The translations under genes were made by a program, and so were the position numbers. The notes under the pieces are model-generated. The model did not search any database. It saw only the letters and a program-made list of their open reading frames with translations, and had not been told where the DNA came from. A stretch of 64,000 bases of DNA from Modestobacter sp. VKM Ac-2982. GTDB taxonomy: Bacteria > Actinomycetota > Actinomycetes > Mycobacteriales > Geodermatophilaceae. Location: the NCBI RefSeq assembly GCF_026967935.1, contig NZ_JAPVBL010000007.1, positions 62,001 to 126,000 on the forward strand. The letters are read 5' to 3'. Shown here piece after piece: positions 25,704 to 35,116 of the stretch. Each line of letters opens with the position of its first letter. The first letter of the stretch is position 1.

Positions 25704-26810
25704 TCACGCCTTGTCCTGCAGCTGCTCCTGCACCGAGCCGGTGAGCTCGTCCCAGGCGTCGACGAACTTCTGCACGGCCTCGTCCTCGAGGACGCGGAAC
25801 ACGTCAGCGAGGTCGACACCGGCGTCGGCGACCGCCTGCATGACCTTCTCGGCGTCCGCGTAGGCCGACTGCACCGGGGTGCCGGCCTGGCCGTGGTCGG
25901 CGTAGGCCTGCATCGTCTTCTCCGGCATGGTGTTCACCGTGTCCGGGGCGATGAGCTCGGACAGGTAGAGGGTGTCGGAGTACTCCGGGTTCTTGACCCC
26001 GGTGGAGGCCCACAGCGGGCGCTGCTTGCTCGCGCCCTTGGCCTCGAGCGCCTTCCAGCGGTCGGAGGAGAAGACCTCCTCGTAGGCCTCGTAGGCCAGC
26101 TGGGCGTTCGCGACGCCGGCCTTGCCCTTGAGCGAGGCGTCGGCGCCGCTGGCGTCGAGGCGCTTGTCGATCTCGGAGTCCACGCGGGAGACGAAGAACG
26201 ACGCCACCGACTCGATGCCCTCGAAGGAGGCATCCGGGTCCTCGGCCAGCCGCTGCTCCAGGCCGGAGAGGTAGGCGTCCATGACGGCCTTGTAGCGGTC
26301 GATGCTGAAGATCAGCGTCACGTTGACGCTGATGCCCCGGGCGATCGAGGTGGTGATCGCCGGGAGGCTGGCCAGCGTGGCCGGGATCTTGATGAAGAGG
26401 TTCGGCCGGTCGACGAGCCACCACAGGTGGGCGGCCTCGGCGGCGGTGGCGTCCTCGTCGTGCGCCAGGCCCGGCGCGACCTCGAGGGAGACCCGGCCGT
26501 CGCGGCCGGTGCGGGCGGCGACGGGCGCGAGCAGGTCGCAGGCGTCGCGGACGTCGGCTGCGGTGATGGTGCGCAGTGCCTCCTCGACGCTGACCTTGCG
26601 GACGGCCAGCGCGTGCAGCTGGTCGTCGTAGGACTTCGAGCCGCTGATCGCCGCGGCGAAGATGCTCGGGTTGGTGGTGACGCCGACGACGCTCTGCTCG
26701 TCGACCAGCGACTGCAGGTTGCCGCTGCGGATGCGGTCCCGGGAGAGGTCGTCGAGCCAGACGGCGACCCCCGCCTTCGACAGCTGTGCCAGGTTCTCGT
26801 TCTGGGCCAT
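25704..26810 (-). CDS. tal: transaldolase
   Basis: 368 residues, the actinobacterial length class. Transfers a dihydroxyacetone unit between sugar phosphates; the Schiff-base Lys is in [10 protein letters not shown]. Other motifs: [13 protein letters not shown] near the N-terminus, [11 protein letters not shown], and [15 protein letters not shown]. Located between tkt and zwf on the same strand, bracketed by hairpins. Ribosome site GGAGGGCATGAG just upstream of the ATG. Confidence 0.97.
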   Translation of the reverse strand: MAQNENLAQLSKAGVAVWLDDLSRDRIRSGNLQSLVDEQSVVGVTTNPSIFAAAISGSKSYDDQLHALAVRKVSVEEALRTITAADVRDACDLLAPVAARTGRDGRVSLEVAPGLAHDEDATAAEAAHLWWLVDRPNLFIKIPATLASLPAITTSIARGISVNVTLIFSIDRYKAVMDAYLSGLEQRLAEDPDASFEGIESVASFFVSRVDSEIDKRLDASGADASLKGKAGVANAQLAYEAYEEVFSSDRWKALEAKGASKQRPLWASTGVKNPEYSDTLYLSELIAPDTVNTMPEKTMQAYADHGQAGTPVQSAYADAEKVMQAVADAGVDLADVFRVLEDEAVQKFVDAWDELTGSVQEQLQDKA

Positions 26811-26882
26811 CTCATGCCCTCCTGTCGGTGTGGTCAGGCCCCTCGGTGGGGGACCCGTGTGCGAGTTGTCGACTGGTGGTGG

Positions 26883-26930
26883 CCCCGGCCCGGGTCCCGC
26901 CTCGAGTGTGCGGCGGGACCCGGGCCGGGG
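26883..26930. terminator. hairpin between tkt and tal
   Basis: Perfect 19-bp inverted repeat (26883-26901 and 26912-26930), 10-nt loop, immediately after the tkt stop on the minus strand. Confidence 0.8.
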
Positions 26931-26938
26931 TCACGTGC

Positions 26939-29170
26939 TCAGTGGTCGGCGGTGGCGTCGGAGCTGAAGACCCCGCCGCGGGAGACGCCGGCACCGCTGG
27001 GCGGGGTGGCACCGGAGGCAGCGGCCTGGATGCTCTCCCGTGCAGCAGCGACGACGGCGTCCTCGGTCAGCCCGAACTCCTCGTACAGCTTCGAGTAGGA
27101 CGCGCTGGCGCCGTAGTGGTTGAGCCCGACGATCCGCCCGGCGTCGCCGACGAACTCCCGCCAGCCCATCGGCACCCCGGCCTCGACGCTGACCCGCGCC
27201 TTGACCGACGGGGGCAGCACCTGCTCGCGGTAGGCCTGGTCCTGCTCGGCGAACCACTCCCAGCAGGGCAGGGACACGACGCGGGTCGGCACGCCCTGGG
27301 CCTCGAGCTGCTCCCGGGCGGCCACCGCGATCTGGACCTCCGAGCCGGTGCCCATGAGGACCACCTCGGGGGCGCCGTTCGACGCCTCGGCCAGCACGTA
27401 CCCGCCCTTGGCGGTGCCCTCGGCCGAGGCGAACTCGGTGCGGTCGAACACCGGCAGGTTCTGCCGGGACAGCGCCAGCCCGGCGGGCCGGTCGTTGTGC
27501 TCGAGGATCGTGCGCCACGCCACCGCGGTCTCGTTGGCGTCGGCGGGGCGGACGAAGTCCAGCCCCGGGATGGCGCGCAGCGCGGCGTAGTGCTCGATCG
27601 GCTGGTGGGTCGGGCCGTCCTCGCCGAGGCCGATCGAGTCGTGAGTCCACACGTAGGTGACCGGCAGCTGCATGAGGGCGGCGAGACGAACCGCACCGCG
27701 CATGTAGTCGGAGAAGGTGAGGAAGGTGCCGCCGTAGACGCGGGTGCCACCGTGCAGCGCGATGCCGTTCATGATCGCGCCCATGGCGTGCTCGCGGACA
27801 CCGAAGTGCAGCGTGCGGCCGTAGGGACCACCGGACCACATCTTGGTCTGGCGGCTGGCCGGCAGGAACGACGGCTCGCCCTTGACCGCGGTGTTGTTGC
27901 TCTCCGCGAGGTCGGCCGACCCGCCCCACAGCTCGGGGAGCTCGGGGTAGACGGCGGCGAGGACCTCACCGGAGGCCTTGCGGGTGGCGACGCCCTTGGG
28001 GTCGGCGTCCCAGGACGGCAGCCCGGCGGCCCAGCCCTCGGGGAGGGTGCGGGTGCTCATCCGCTCCAGCAGCGCGGCGCCCTCGGGGTTCGCGGTGGTC
28101 CAGGCGTCGAAGCCCTGCTGCCACTCGGCGTGCGCCTGCTGGCCCCGGGTGACGGCCTTGCGGGTGTGCTCGATGACCTCGGGGGTGACCTCGAAGGTCT
28201 TCTCCGGGTCGAAGCCGAGGATCTCCTTGGTCGCCTTCACCTCGTCGTCCCCGAGGGCCGAGCCGTGCACGGCACCGGTGTTCTGCTTGTTCGGCGCAGG
28301 CCAGCCGATGACCGTGCGGAGCACGATGATCGAGGGGCGGGTGGTCTCGGCCTTGGCGGCGGCGAACGCGGCGTCCACGGCGGCCAGGTCCTCGCCGTCG
28401 TCGACGTGCTGGACGTGCCAGCCGTAGGCGGCGTAGCGGGCGCCGACGTCCTCCGTGAAGGCGATCGTGGTGTCGTCCTCGATCGAGATCCGGTTGTCGT
28501 CGTAGACCAGGACGAGGTTCCCCAGCTCCTGGGTGCCGGCGAGCGAGGAGGCCTCGCCGCTGACGCCCTCCTCCAGGTCGCCGTCGGAGGCGAAGGCCCA
28601 GATGGTGTGGTCGAAGAGGCTCTCGCCCTCGGCTGCGTCCGGGTCGAGCATGCCGCGCTCGCGACGGGCGGCCATCGCCATCCCGACGGCGTTGCCGACG
28701 CCCTGGCCCAGCGGCCCGGTGGTGGTCTCGACGCCGGCGGTGTGCCCGACCTCGGGGTGGCCCGGGGTCTTGGAGCCCCAGGTGCGCAGCGCTTGCAGGT
28801 CCTCGAGCTCCAGGCCGTAGCCGGCCAGGTAGAGCTGGACGTAGAGGGTGAGGCTGGAGTGCCCCATGGAGAGCACGAAGCGGTCGCGGGCGGCCCAGTT
28901 CGGGTCGCTGGGGTCGTGCTTCAGCCACTTCTGGAAGAGCAGGTAGGCGACCGGCGCCATGCTCATCGCGGTGCCGGGGTGGCCGTTGCCGACCTTCTGC
29001 ACCGCGTCCATGGCCAGGACGCGCGCCGTGTCGATGGCCGCGCGGTCCAGGTCGCCGAAGCCCTCGGGGAGGGTCGGGTCGGGCTGGCGGGGCGAGCCGG
29101 TCGAGGAGTCGGTGGCGGCCTCGGCGGGGGCCTCGGCCGCGGTGCTCTTGGTTCCGTTGTCGCTGGTCAT
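26939..29170 (-). CDS. tkt: transketolase
   Basis: 743 residues, thiamine-diphosphate enzyme of the non-oxidative pentose-phosphate pathway. N-terminal ~35 residues are an Ala/Glu/Ser-rich lead. Then AIDTARVLAMDAVQKVGNGHPGTAMSMAP, the ThDP signature from ASDGDLEEGVSGEA to VYDDNRIS, pyrimidine-domain WTHDSIGLGEDGPTHQPIEH, and C-terminal LMGTGSEVQIAVAA. The divergent gap to ctaB (29171-29492) holds the likely promoter. First gene of the minus-strand cluster. Confidence 0.97.
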   Translation of the reverse strand: MTSDNGTKSTAAEAPAEAATDSSTGSPRQPDPTLPEGFGDLDRAAIDTARVLAMDAVQKVGNGHPGTAMSMAPVAYLLFQKWLKHDPSDPNWAARDRFVLSMGHSSLTLYVQLYLAGYGLELEDLQALRTWGSKTPGHPEVGHTAGVETTTGPLGQGVGNAVGMAMAARRERGMLDPDAAEGESLFDHTIWAFASDGDLEEGVSGEASSLAGTQELGNLVLVYDDNRISIEDDTTIAFTEDVGARYAAYGWHVQHVDDGEDLAAVDAAFAAAKAETTRPSIIVLRTVIGWPAPNKQNTGAVHGSALGDDEVKATKEILGFDPEKTFEVTPEVIEHTRKAVTRGQQAHAEWQQGFDAWTTANPEGAALLERMSTRTLPEGWAAGLPSWDADPKGVATRKASGEVLAAVYPELPELWGGSADLAESNNTAVKGEPSFLPASRQTKMWSGGPYGRTLHFGVREHAMGAIMNGIALHGGTRVYGGTFLTFSDYMRGAVRLAALMQLPVTYVWTHDSIGLGEDGPTHQPIEHYAALRAIPGLDFVRPADANETAVAWRTILEHNDRPAGLALSRQNLPVFDRTEFASAEGTAKGGYVLAEASNGAPEVVLMGTGSEVQIAVAAREQLEAQGVPTRVVSLPCWEWFAEQDQAYREQVLPPSVKARVSVEAGVPMGWREFVGDAGRIVGLNHYGASASYSKLYEEFGLTEDAVVAAARESIQAAASGATPPSGAGVSRGGVFSSDATADH

Positions 29171-29492
29171 GTGGCGCTCGGAGCTCCCTCGGGGGTTGGT
29201 CGGTGTCGGACCCGCCCGGGGGCACGGGGGCAGTTCACCCCGGGACGGACGACGATGCGCACCACGGCCGCCCCGGTCGGCGCGGTCGGAGGTCGTGAGC
29301 GTGGGCGCGCCGTCGTCCTCGACGTCCGCCCTACCCGCATCACGCGCGTAGTCAACGTGATCAAACCCTAGTGGTGTCCGGCGATTCCCTGTAGGGAGGG
29401 CGGGCTACAGTGACTCGGCAACCCCATCCCCCGGCGGAGAAGGACCTCGTGGTGCCCTGCTGCCCGCGCGACGCTGCGCCCCTGGGCCCCCG
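29171..29492. promoter_or_regulatory. divergent control region between tkt and ctaB (322 nt)
   Basis: No gene is visible. An AT-richer island lies near 29345-29375. For tkt (minus) there is a perfect -35 TTGACT (29355-29350) with TAGGGC 16 nt further (29333-29328), leaving a ~150-nt leader. For ctaB (plus) there is TACAGT (29406-29411) with an 81-nt leader and no good -35. Both are candidates only. Confidence 0.4.
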
Positions 29493-30416
29493 GTGACGGC
29501 GATCGCGGACCGCTCCGTGAGCCGGGTCCGCCCGCTGCGTTCGGCCGGTGGCACGGTCGCCGCCTACGTGTCGCTGACCAAGCCGAAGCTCGTCGAGCTG
29601 CTGCTGGTCACCACGCTGCCGGCGATGATGCTCGCGGCCGGGGGCTGGCCGGGCACCGGTCTCGTCGTGGCCACCCTGGTCGGCGGCATGCTCGCGGCCG
29701 GCGCCGCGAACACGATCAACTGCTGGTACGACCGGGACATCGACCGGCTGATGTCCCGGACCCGCAACCGGCCGATCCCCAGCGGGGTCATCGCGCCGCG
29801 CAACGCGCTGGTCTTCGGCGTCCTGCTGGCATGGGTCTCGCTGGTCGTGCTGGGTCTGTTCACCACGCCGCTGGCCACGGTGCTGGCAGCGGCCGCGGTG
29901 CTGGCCTACTCGGTGCTCTACACGATGGTGCTCAAGCGCCGGACCCGGCACAACACCGTGTTCGGCGGGCTGCCGGGCGCCGCCCCGGTGCTGATCGGCT
30001 GGGCCGCGGTCACCGGCTCGCTGGACTGGCCGGCCGTGGTCTTCTTCGGCATCGTCTTCTGCTGGCAGATGCCGCACTTCTGGGCGCTGGCCAGCCGGTT
30101 CCGCTTCGACTACTTCCGCGCCGGAGTGCCGATGCTCTCGGTGGTGGCCGGGCCGGTCACCGTCGGCCGCCAGTCCGTCGCCTGGGCGTGGGGCACGCTG
30201 GGCACCTCGTTGCTGATGGTCCCGGCGACGCCGCAGCTGGGGTGGGTCACCACCATCGCCACGCTGGGTCTCGGCGCCTGGTACGTCGCGGAGTCGCACG
30301 CCTGGTTGCGGCGGATCAAGAGCGGTGGCCCGGACCGTCCGATGCGGCTGTTCTCGGTGTCGATCACCTACATGACGCTGCTGTCGATCGCCCTGGTGGC
30401 CGACGTCCTCGTCTGA
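29493..30416 (+). CDS. ctaB: protohaem IX farnesyltransferase (haem O synthase)
   Basis: 307 residues, UbiA-type prenyltransferase with about eight or nine membrane helices. Attaches a farnesyl group to haem b to make haem O, the precursor of haem A for the aa3 oxidase. Polyprenyl-diphosphate/Mg motif NTINCWYDRDIDRLMSRTRNRP (residues ~72-93), second polar loop KRRTRHNTVFGGLPGAAP, and CWQMPHFWALA. GTG start. Converges with ctaA, the next enzyme of the pathway, across a shared terminator. Neighbouring tkt is divergent. Confidence 0.95.
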   Translation: MTAIADRSVSRVRPLRSAGGTVAAYVSLTKPKLVELLLVTTLPAMMLAAGGWPGTGLVVATLVGGMLAAGAANTINCWYDRDIDRLMSRTRNRPIPSGVIAPRNALVFGVLLAWVSLVVLGLFTTPLATVLAAAAVLAYSVLYTMVLKRRTRHNTVFGGLPGAAPVLIGWAAVTGSLDWPAVVFFGIVFCWQMPHFWALASRFRFDYFRAGVPMLSVVAGPVTVGRQSVAWAWGTLGTSLLMVPATPQLGWVTTIATLGLGAWYVAESHAWLRRIKSGGPDRPMRLFSVSITYMTLLSIALVADVLV

Positions 30417-30514
30417 CGAGGGCCCACCCACGCCCCGCCACGTCCGCGCGGCTCCGGTGGTCTGCGTCCACGGCGGGTGCTGAGCCCGGGACGCGCCGCA
30501 GCTGCACACCAGTG

Positions 30515-30549
30515 GAGTCGCGCCCTGACCTGCGAGGCAGGGCCGACTC
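30515..30549. terminator. bidirectional terminator between ctaB and ctaA
   Basis: GAGTCG-GCCCTG-CCT pairs with AGG-CAGGGC-CGACTC (15 bp, two single-base bulges on the left, 3-nt loop). It touches the ctaA stop codon. Confidence 0.65.
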
Positions 30550-31474
30550 AGCGGGTGGCGGCGGCGCGCTCCGGTGAGACCTCGACCGGCAGCTCGGAGG
30601 CCGGGCCGCGCACCGACCACACCAGGCGGGCGGCGTAGGCGGTGGTCAGCACCGCGCCGGCCATGTGCAGCAGCACCAGCAGGATGGGCAGCTGGGTGAA
30701 GTACTGCACGTAGCCGACCACTCCCTGGGCGAGCTCCACGATCAGCAGGTCGCGGGCGGCCCGGCGGACCCGGCCGGGGGAGTCGGTGGCGTACAGCGCC
30801 ACCAGCAGCGCGATCGTCAGCCCGAGCAGCAGGAAGACGGCGTCGGCGTGCAGCTGGCTCATCAGCGCGGGGTCGAAGCCGGTGCGGCCGGCCTCGGGGT
30901 CGCCGCTGTGCGGGCCGCTGCCGGTGACCACGGTGCCGAGCACGAGGACGACCGCCACGGTGGCGGCGACGCCGTACACCAGCAGCGCGAGCGGGCGGCG
31001 GACGACGAGCTGGCCCACCCCCGGCTCGCGGGACCGGAGCCACATCACGGTGGTCAGCGCCACGAGCGCGGTCGAGACGAGGAAGTGCGCGGCCACCGTG
31101 TAGGGGTTCAGCCCGGTGAGCACGGTGATGCCGCCCACCAGGCCCTGGGCGGGGATGCCCAGGAAGGCCACCACGGCGAGCGGTCGCAGGTCGCGGCGGG
31201 CGGACCGGAAGACCGCGACCAGGGTGGCGGCGGCGATGGCCACCAGGACGAACGTCAGCAGCCGGTTGCCGAACTCGATGACGCCGTGGGCGGCGAGCTC
31301 CGGTGTCGTGGTGAAGCTGTCCTCGGTGCAACGGGGCCAGGTCGGGCAACCCAGCCCCGAGCCGGTCAGCCGGACGAACCCGCCGGTGAGGACGATCAGG
31401 CCGTTGGCGATCGCGCTGGCCAGCGCCAGCCGGGAGACCGTCGAGTTGCGCACCCGCGAGGGAAGAACTGACAC
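30548..31474 (-). CDS. ctaA: haem A synthase (COX15/CtaA family)
   Basis: 308 residues from GTG 31474. Oxidises the C8 methyl of haem O to a formyl group to give haem A. About eight membrane helices; the hallmark LTGGFVRLTGSGLGCPTWPRC occurs near the N-terminus with the paired Cys; haem-ligand His positions in HGVIEFGNR, VAAHFL and MSQLHADAV/LLHMAG. An open frame extends to 31729 but the added residues are Arg-rich with no family similarity, and a -10 hexamer lies 7 nt before the GTG, supporting a leaderless start there. Confidence 0.94.
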   Translation of the reverse strand: MSVLPSRVRNSTVSRLALASAIANGLIVLTGGFVRLTGSGLGCPTWPRCTEDSFTTTPELAAHGVIEFGNRLLTFVLVAIAAATLVAVFRSARRDLRPLAVVAFLGIPAQGLVGGITVLTGLNPYTVAAHFLVSTALVALTTVMWLRSREPGVGQLVVRRPLALLVYGVAATVAVVLVLGTVVTGSGPHSGDPEAGRTGFDPALMSQLHADAVFLLLGLTIALLVALYATDSPGRVRRAARDLLIVELAQGVVGYVQYFTQLPILLVLLHMAGAVLTTAYAARLVWSVRGPASELPVEVSPERAAATR

Positions 31475-31481
31475 GCCACCG

Positions 31482-31487
31482 ATGCTA
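31482..31487 (-). promoter_or_regulatory. -10 element of a leaderless promoter (ctaA)
   Basis: TAGCAT on the minus strand, 7 nt before the GTG at 31474. It decides the start against the longer open frame. Confidence 0.5.
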
Positions 31488-31644
31488 CTTACCTCGGTGC
31501 CCCTCGCCGCCCGGCTCGACCAGCCGCCCGGCGCCCCACCCCGCACGCGTGCCGCCCCTCGCCGAGAAGCCGGCGACCGATGGGCAGTGACCGCCGCGGG
31601 TAGGTGTGCACCGCCACATCCGACATGAGAGGCGGCCATCTTCG

Positions 31645-34197
31645 ATGACCAGCGGTTTCCCCGGCGGTCCCTACGGGGGCAGCCCGTTCGACGACTTCTT
31701 CTCCGCCTTCCTGGGCGGGCCCGGCGCACGCCGGGGCATGCAGCGGGTGGACATCACCCAGCTGCTCAGCGAGCACTCCCGCGAGGTGGTGACCACCGCG
31801 GCTCGGCAGGCCAGTGAGTGGGGGAGTGCCGACCTGGACACCGAGCACCTGCTCTGGGCGCTCGCCGGCCACGAGCCGACCCGCACCCTGCTCGCCCGCA
31901 CCGGGGCCGACCCGGAAGAGCTGCGCGAACAGCTGGCGGGGCAGCTGCGTCAGGGTGAGCCGACCGGGCAGCCGGTCGCGCTGACCCCGGCCGCGAAGCG
32001 GGCTCTCCTCGACGCCCACCAGGTGTCCCGGGCCAGCGGCTCCACCTACATCGGCCCCGAGCACCTGCTCTTCGCGCTGTCGGTCAACGCGGAGTCCGGT
32101 GCCGGCCGGGTGCTCGGTGCGATCCGAGCCACGCCGGAGGCGTTGCAGCAGGCCGCAGCCGGTGGTCCCAGCGCCGTGCGCGGGAGTGGGGGCGGCGGTG
32201 GCGAGCAGCCGCCGTCCTCGACCCCGACCCTCGACGAGTTCGGCCGCGACCTCACCCAGCTCGCCCGGGACGGGAAGATCGACCCGGTCATCGGCCGGGC
32301 CCAGGAGATCGAGCAGACGATCGAGGTCCTCTCCCGGCGCACCAAGAACAACCCGGTGCTGATCGGTGAGGCCGGTGTCGGCAAGACGGCGATCGTCGAG
32401 GGCATCGCCGCGCAGATCGCCGAGGGCGACGTCCCCGAGTCCCTGCGGGGGCGCCGGGTGGTGGAGCTGGACCTCACCGGTCTGGTCGCCGGCACCCGGT
32501 ACCGCGGGGACTTCGAGGAGCGGCTCAAGAAGGTGATGGACGAGATCCGCGAGCACAGCGACGAGGTGATCGTCTTCATCGACGAGCTGCACACCGTCGT
32601 CGCGGCCGGTGGGTCGGAGGGCTCGGCTGGTGCGGGCAACATCCTCAAGCCGGCGCTGGCCCGCGGTGAGCTGCACATCGTGGGTGCGACGACGCTGGAC
32701 GAGTACCGGCGCAACGTCGAGAAGGACCCGGCGCTGGAGCGGCGCTTCCAGCCGGTGCTGGTGCCCGAGCCCAGCACGCTGGACACCATCGAGATCCTGC
32801 GCGGGCTGCGGGACCGCTACGAGGCTCACCACCAGGTCCGGTTCACCGACGAGGCGCTGGTCGCGGCGGCCGAGCTGTCCGAGCGCTACGTCACCGACCG
32901 GCACCTGCCGGACAAGGCGATCGACCTGATCGACCAGGCCGGTGCCCGCACCCGGCTGCGGGTCAAGCGGCCCACCACCGACCTGCGGGCGCTGGAGCAG
33001 GAGGTGCAGCGACTGCACCGGGAGAAGGACCAGGCGGTCGCCGCCGAGCAGTACGAGCGCGCCTCGACGCTGCGGGACGAGTGCAAGGCGGCGCAGGCCG
33101 AGCTGGACCGGGCCCGTTCCGGCGGGGACGCCGGCATCCCCGAGGTCGGCGTGGCCGAGATCGCCGAGGTCGTCTCCCGGGCGACCGGCGTGCCGGTGGC
33201 CCAGCTGACCGAGGAGGAGCGCGACCGGCTGCTGCGCCTGGAGGACGTCCTGCACGAGCGGGTCGTCGGCCAGGACGAGGCCGTGGACGTCGTCGCCGAG
33301 GCGATCCGCCGCTCCCGGGCCGGACTGGGCGACCCGGACCGGCCGATCGGCAGCTTCCTGTTCCTCGGCCCGACCGGGGTGGGCAAGACCGAGCTGGCCC
33401 GGGCGCTGGCCGAGGCGCTGTTCGGTGACTCCGACCGGATGATCCGGCTGGACATGAGCGAGTTCCAGGAGCGGCACACGGTCAGCCGGCTGGTCGGCTC
33501 GCCCCCCGGCTACGTGGGGTACGAGGACGCCGGTCAGCTCACCGAGGCGGTCCGTCGCCGTCCCTACTCGGTGGTGCTGCTGGACGAGGTCGAGAAGGCC
33601 CACCCGGACGTGTTCAACACGCTGCTGCAGCTGCTGGACGACGGCCGGCTGACAGACTCTCAGGGCCGCACGGTCGACTTCACCAACACCGTGGTGATCA
33701 TGACCAGCAACCTCGGGTCGGAGGCGATCGTCAACGCCGGCCGGGGCCCGCTGGGCTTCACCGCGCCCGGCAACGCGGGTGACGACCTGCGCGACCAGGT
33801 GATGCGGCGGTTGCGGGAGGCCTTCCGGCCGGAGTTCCTCAACCGGATCGACGAGATCGTGGTCTTCCGGCAGCTGGAGGCTGAGCAGCTGGCGCGGATC
33901 ACCGACCTGCTGCTGGACGAGACCCGGCGGCGGCTGTCCGCCCAGGACGTCGCGATCGAGTTCACCCCCGAGGCGGTGGCCTGGTTGGCCGAGCGCGGGC
34001 ACGAGCCGCAGTTCGGGGCTCGGCCGCTGCGCCGGGCGATCCAGCGGGAGGTCGACAACCGGCTCTCCCGGTTGGTGCTCGGCGGGCAGCTGGGCGCCGG
34101 GCAGCGGGTGACCGTCTCCGTCACCGACGGTGAGCTGGACCTCCAGGTGGCGGAGGCGAACACGGTCGCCGAGGTGGAGGCCCCGGCCACGGTGTGA
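31645..34197 (+). CDS. ClpC-type AAA+ unfoldase (Clp protease ATPase subunit)
   Basis: 850 residues. The N-terminal ~30 residues are a Gly/Phe/Pro-rich lead ([21 protein letters not shown]). Then a two-repeat Clp-N domain (~32-180), AAA module 1 with Walker [11 protein letters not shown] and Walker [11 protein letters not shown], a short middle segment holding a UVR motif ([23 protein letters not shown]) rather than the long ClpB coiled coil, AAA module 2 with [10 protein letters not shown] and [11 protein letters not shown], and a C-terminal D2 small domain. The loop GPLGF in module 2 is the ClpP-docking IGF/LGF position, so it likely feeds ClpP. Possibly a second ClpC paralogue. Lies between ctaA and the suf operon; ends at a 14-bp hairpin. 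Confidence 0.92.
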   Translation: MTSGFPGGPYGGSPFDDFFSAFLGGPGARRGMQRVDITQLLSEHSREVVTTAARQASEWGSADLDTEHLLWALAGHEPTRTLLARTGADPEELREQLAGQLRQGEPTGQPVALTPAAKRALLDAHQVSRASGSTYIGPEHLLFALSVNAESGAGRVLGAIRATPEALQQAAAGGPSAVRGSGGGGGEQPPSSTPTLDEFGRDLTQLARDGKIDPVIGRAQEIEQTIEVLSRRTKNNPVLIGEAGVGKTAIVEGIAAQIAEGDVPESLRGRRVVELDLTGLVAGTRYRGDFEERLKKVMDEIREHSDEVIVFIDELHTVVAAGGSEGSAGAGNILKPALARGELHIVGATTLDEYRRNVEKDPALERRFQPVLVPEPSTLDTIEILRGLRDRYEAHHQVRFTDEALVAAAELSERYVTDRHLPDKAIDLIDQAGARTRLRVKRPTTDLRALEQEVQRLHREKDQAVAAEQYERASTLRDECKAAQAELDRARSGGDAGIPEVGVAEIAEVVSRATGVPVAQLTEEERDRLLRLEDVLHERVVGQDEAVDVVAEAIRRSRAGLGDPDRPIGSFLFLGPTGVGKTELARALAEALFGDSDRMIRLDMSEFQERHTVSRLVGSPPGYVGYEDAGQLTEAVRRRPYSVVLLDEVEKAHPDVFNTLLQLLDDGRLTDSQGRTVDFTNTVVIMTSNLGSEAIVNAGRGPLGFTAPGNAGDDLRDQVMRRLREAFRPEFLNRIDEIVVFRQLEAEQLARITDLLLDETRRRLSAQDVAIEFTPEAVAWLAERGHEPQFGARPLRRAIQREVDNRLSRLVLGGQLGAGQRVTVSVTDGELDLQVAEANTVAEVEAPATV

Positions 34198-34205
34198 TGC
34201 GCCTC

Positions 34206-34251
34206 TCGGGGAGCCCGCAGGTTAGGACCGCCTTCCTTGCGGGCTCCCCGA
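34206..34251. terminator. hairpin between clpC-like gene and sufR
   Basis: Perfect 14-bp inverted repeat TCGGGGAGCCCGCA / TGCGGGCTCCCCGA with an 18-nt loop, 8 nt after the clpC-like stop. Its right arm lies ~20 nt before the sufR start, so it also overlaps the sufR promoter region. Confidence 0.7.
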
Positions 34252-34258
34252 TTAAGCA

Positions 34259-34273
34259 CACAATCGTGTTGTG
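34259..34273 (+). promoter_or_regulatory. candidate SufR operator overlapping the sufR start
   Basis: CACAA-N5-TTGTG inverted repeat ending on the GTG start codon. It coincides with where a -10/transcription start is expected. SufR of cyanobacteria binds a CAAC-N6-GTTG palindrome in its own promoter, so autoregulation here is reasonable, but the site is inferred only from symmetry and position. Confidence 0.35.
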
Positions 34274-35116
34274 GAATCCGTTGCGGCCCGAGCCGCCGTC
34301 CCCTCCGCCGGTGCGCCGGCCGAGGACGGGCGCACCCGTGACCGGGTGAGCAGCCTCCTCCTCGAGCACGGCCCCCAGACCGCCACCGAGCTCGCCGCCC
34401 GGCTGAGGATCTCCCCGGCCGCGGTGCGCCGGCACCTCGACGGCCTGGTCGCCGCGGGGCGGGTCACCGAGCGCGAGGCGCCCGGCAGCCAGCGGGGGAG
34501 GGGACGCCCGGCTCGCCGGTTCGCCCTCACCGACGCCGGCCGGGAGTCCTTCCCGCACGCGTACGACGACCTGGCGCTCACCGCGCTACGCTTCGTCGCC
34601 GAGCACGGTGGGCCCGACGCCGTCCGCGCCGTCGCAGAACAGCAGCTCTCCGGGCTGGCCCAGCGGTGCTCCACCGCGGTGGAGTCCGCGCTGGAGGCCG
34701 CACCGGGCGCCGGGGACGTCGACCGGGCGCAGGTGCTCGCCGTCGCGCTGACCGCCGAGGGCTACGCCGCGACCGCCTCCGCGATCTCCAGCGGTGGGCA
34801 GCTGTGCCAGCACCACTGCCCGGTCGCCCACGTCGCGGCCGAGTTCCCGCAGCTGTGCGAGGCTGAGACCGCGGTGATCAGCCGGCTGGTCGGCACGCAC
34901 GTCCAGCGGTTGGCCACGATCGCCCACGGCGACGGGATCTGCACGACCCACATCCCCGCGCAGCTGGCCCTCCGGGCCGGACTCCGCGCCGGCTCCCAGG
35001 CCGGGAACAAAGCCACCCCCGCACGCCCTGTACCTGCTGGTCGCGCTACGCCCTCCGGCGCCGGCGCCAGCACTCGCACCACCCCCTCGATCGACCGGGA
35101 GAGGACCCCCGCATGA
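34271..35116 (+). CDS. sufR: SufR, iron-sulphur-cluster-sensing repressor of the suf operon
   Basis: 281 residues, GTG start. N-terminal winged HTH ([43 protein letters not shown], residues ~23-66) of the DeoR/ArsR-like type. C-terminal Cys ligands at 179, 183, 196 and 224 ([20 protein letters not shown]) as in [4Fe-4S] SufR. It represses suf when holo and releases when clusters are short. The last ~45 residues are a Pro/Ala/Thr-rich tail. The stop overlaps sufB's ATG (ATGA), so it is the first gene of the operon and controls its own expression. Confidence 0.93.
   Translation: MESVAARAAVPSAGAPAEDGRTRDRVSSLLLEHGPQTATELAARLRISPAAVRRHLDGLVAAGRVTEREAPGSQRGRGRPARRFALTDAGRESFPHAYDDLALTALRFVAEHGGPDAVRAVAEQQLSGLAQRCSTAVESALEAAPGAGDVDRAQVLAVALTAEGYAATASAISSGGQLCQHHCPVAHVAAEFPQLCEAETAVISRLVGTHVQRLATIAHGDGICTTHIPAQLALRAGLRAGSQAGNKATPARPVPAGRATPSGAGASTRTTPSIDRERTPA

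Noticed and set aside
34217-34235. AGGTTAGG resembling half of a DtxR/IdeR iron box in front of sufR
   Set aside because: Only 11 of 19 positions match and a similar score is given by GGTTAGGCT at the secG -10, so it is within chance. Kept as a note because iron control of suf would make sense.
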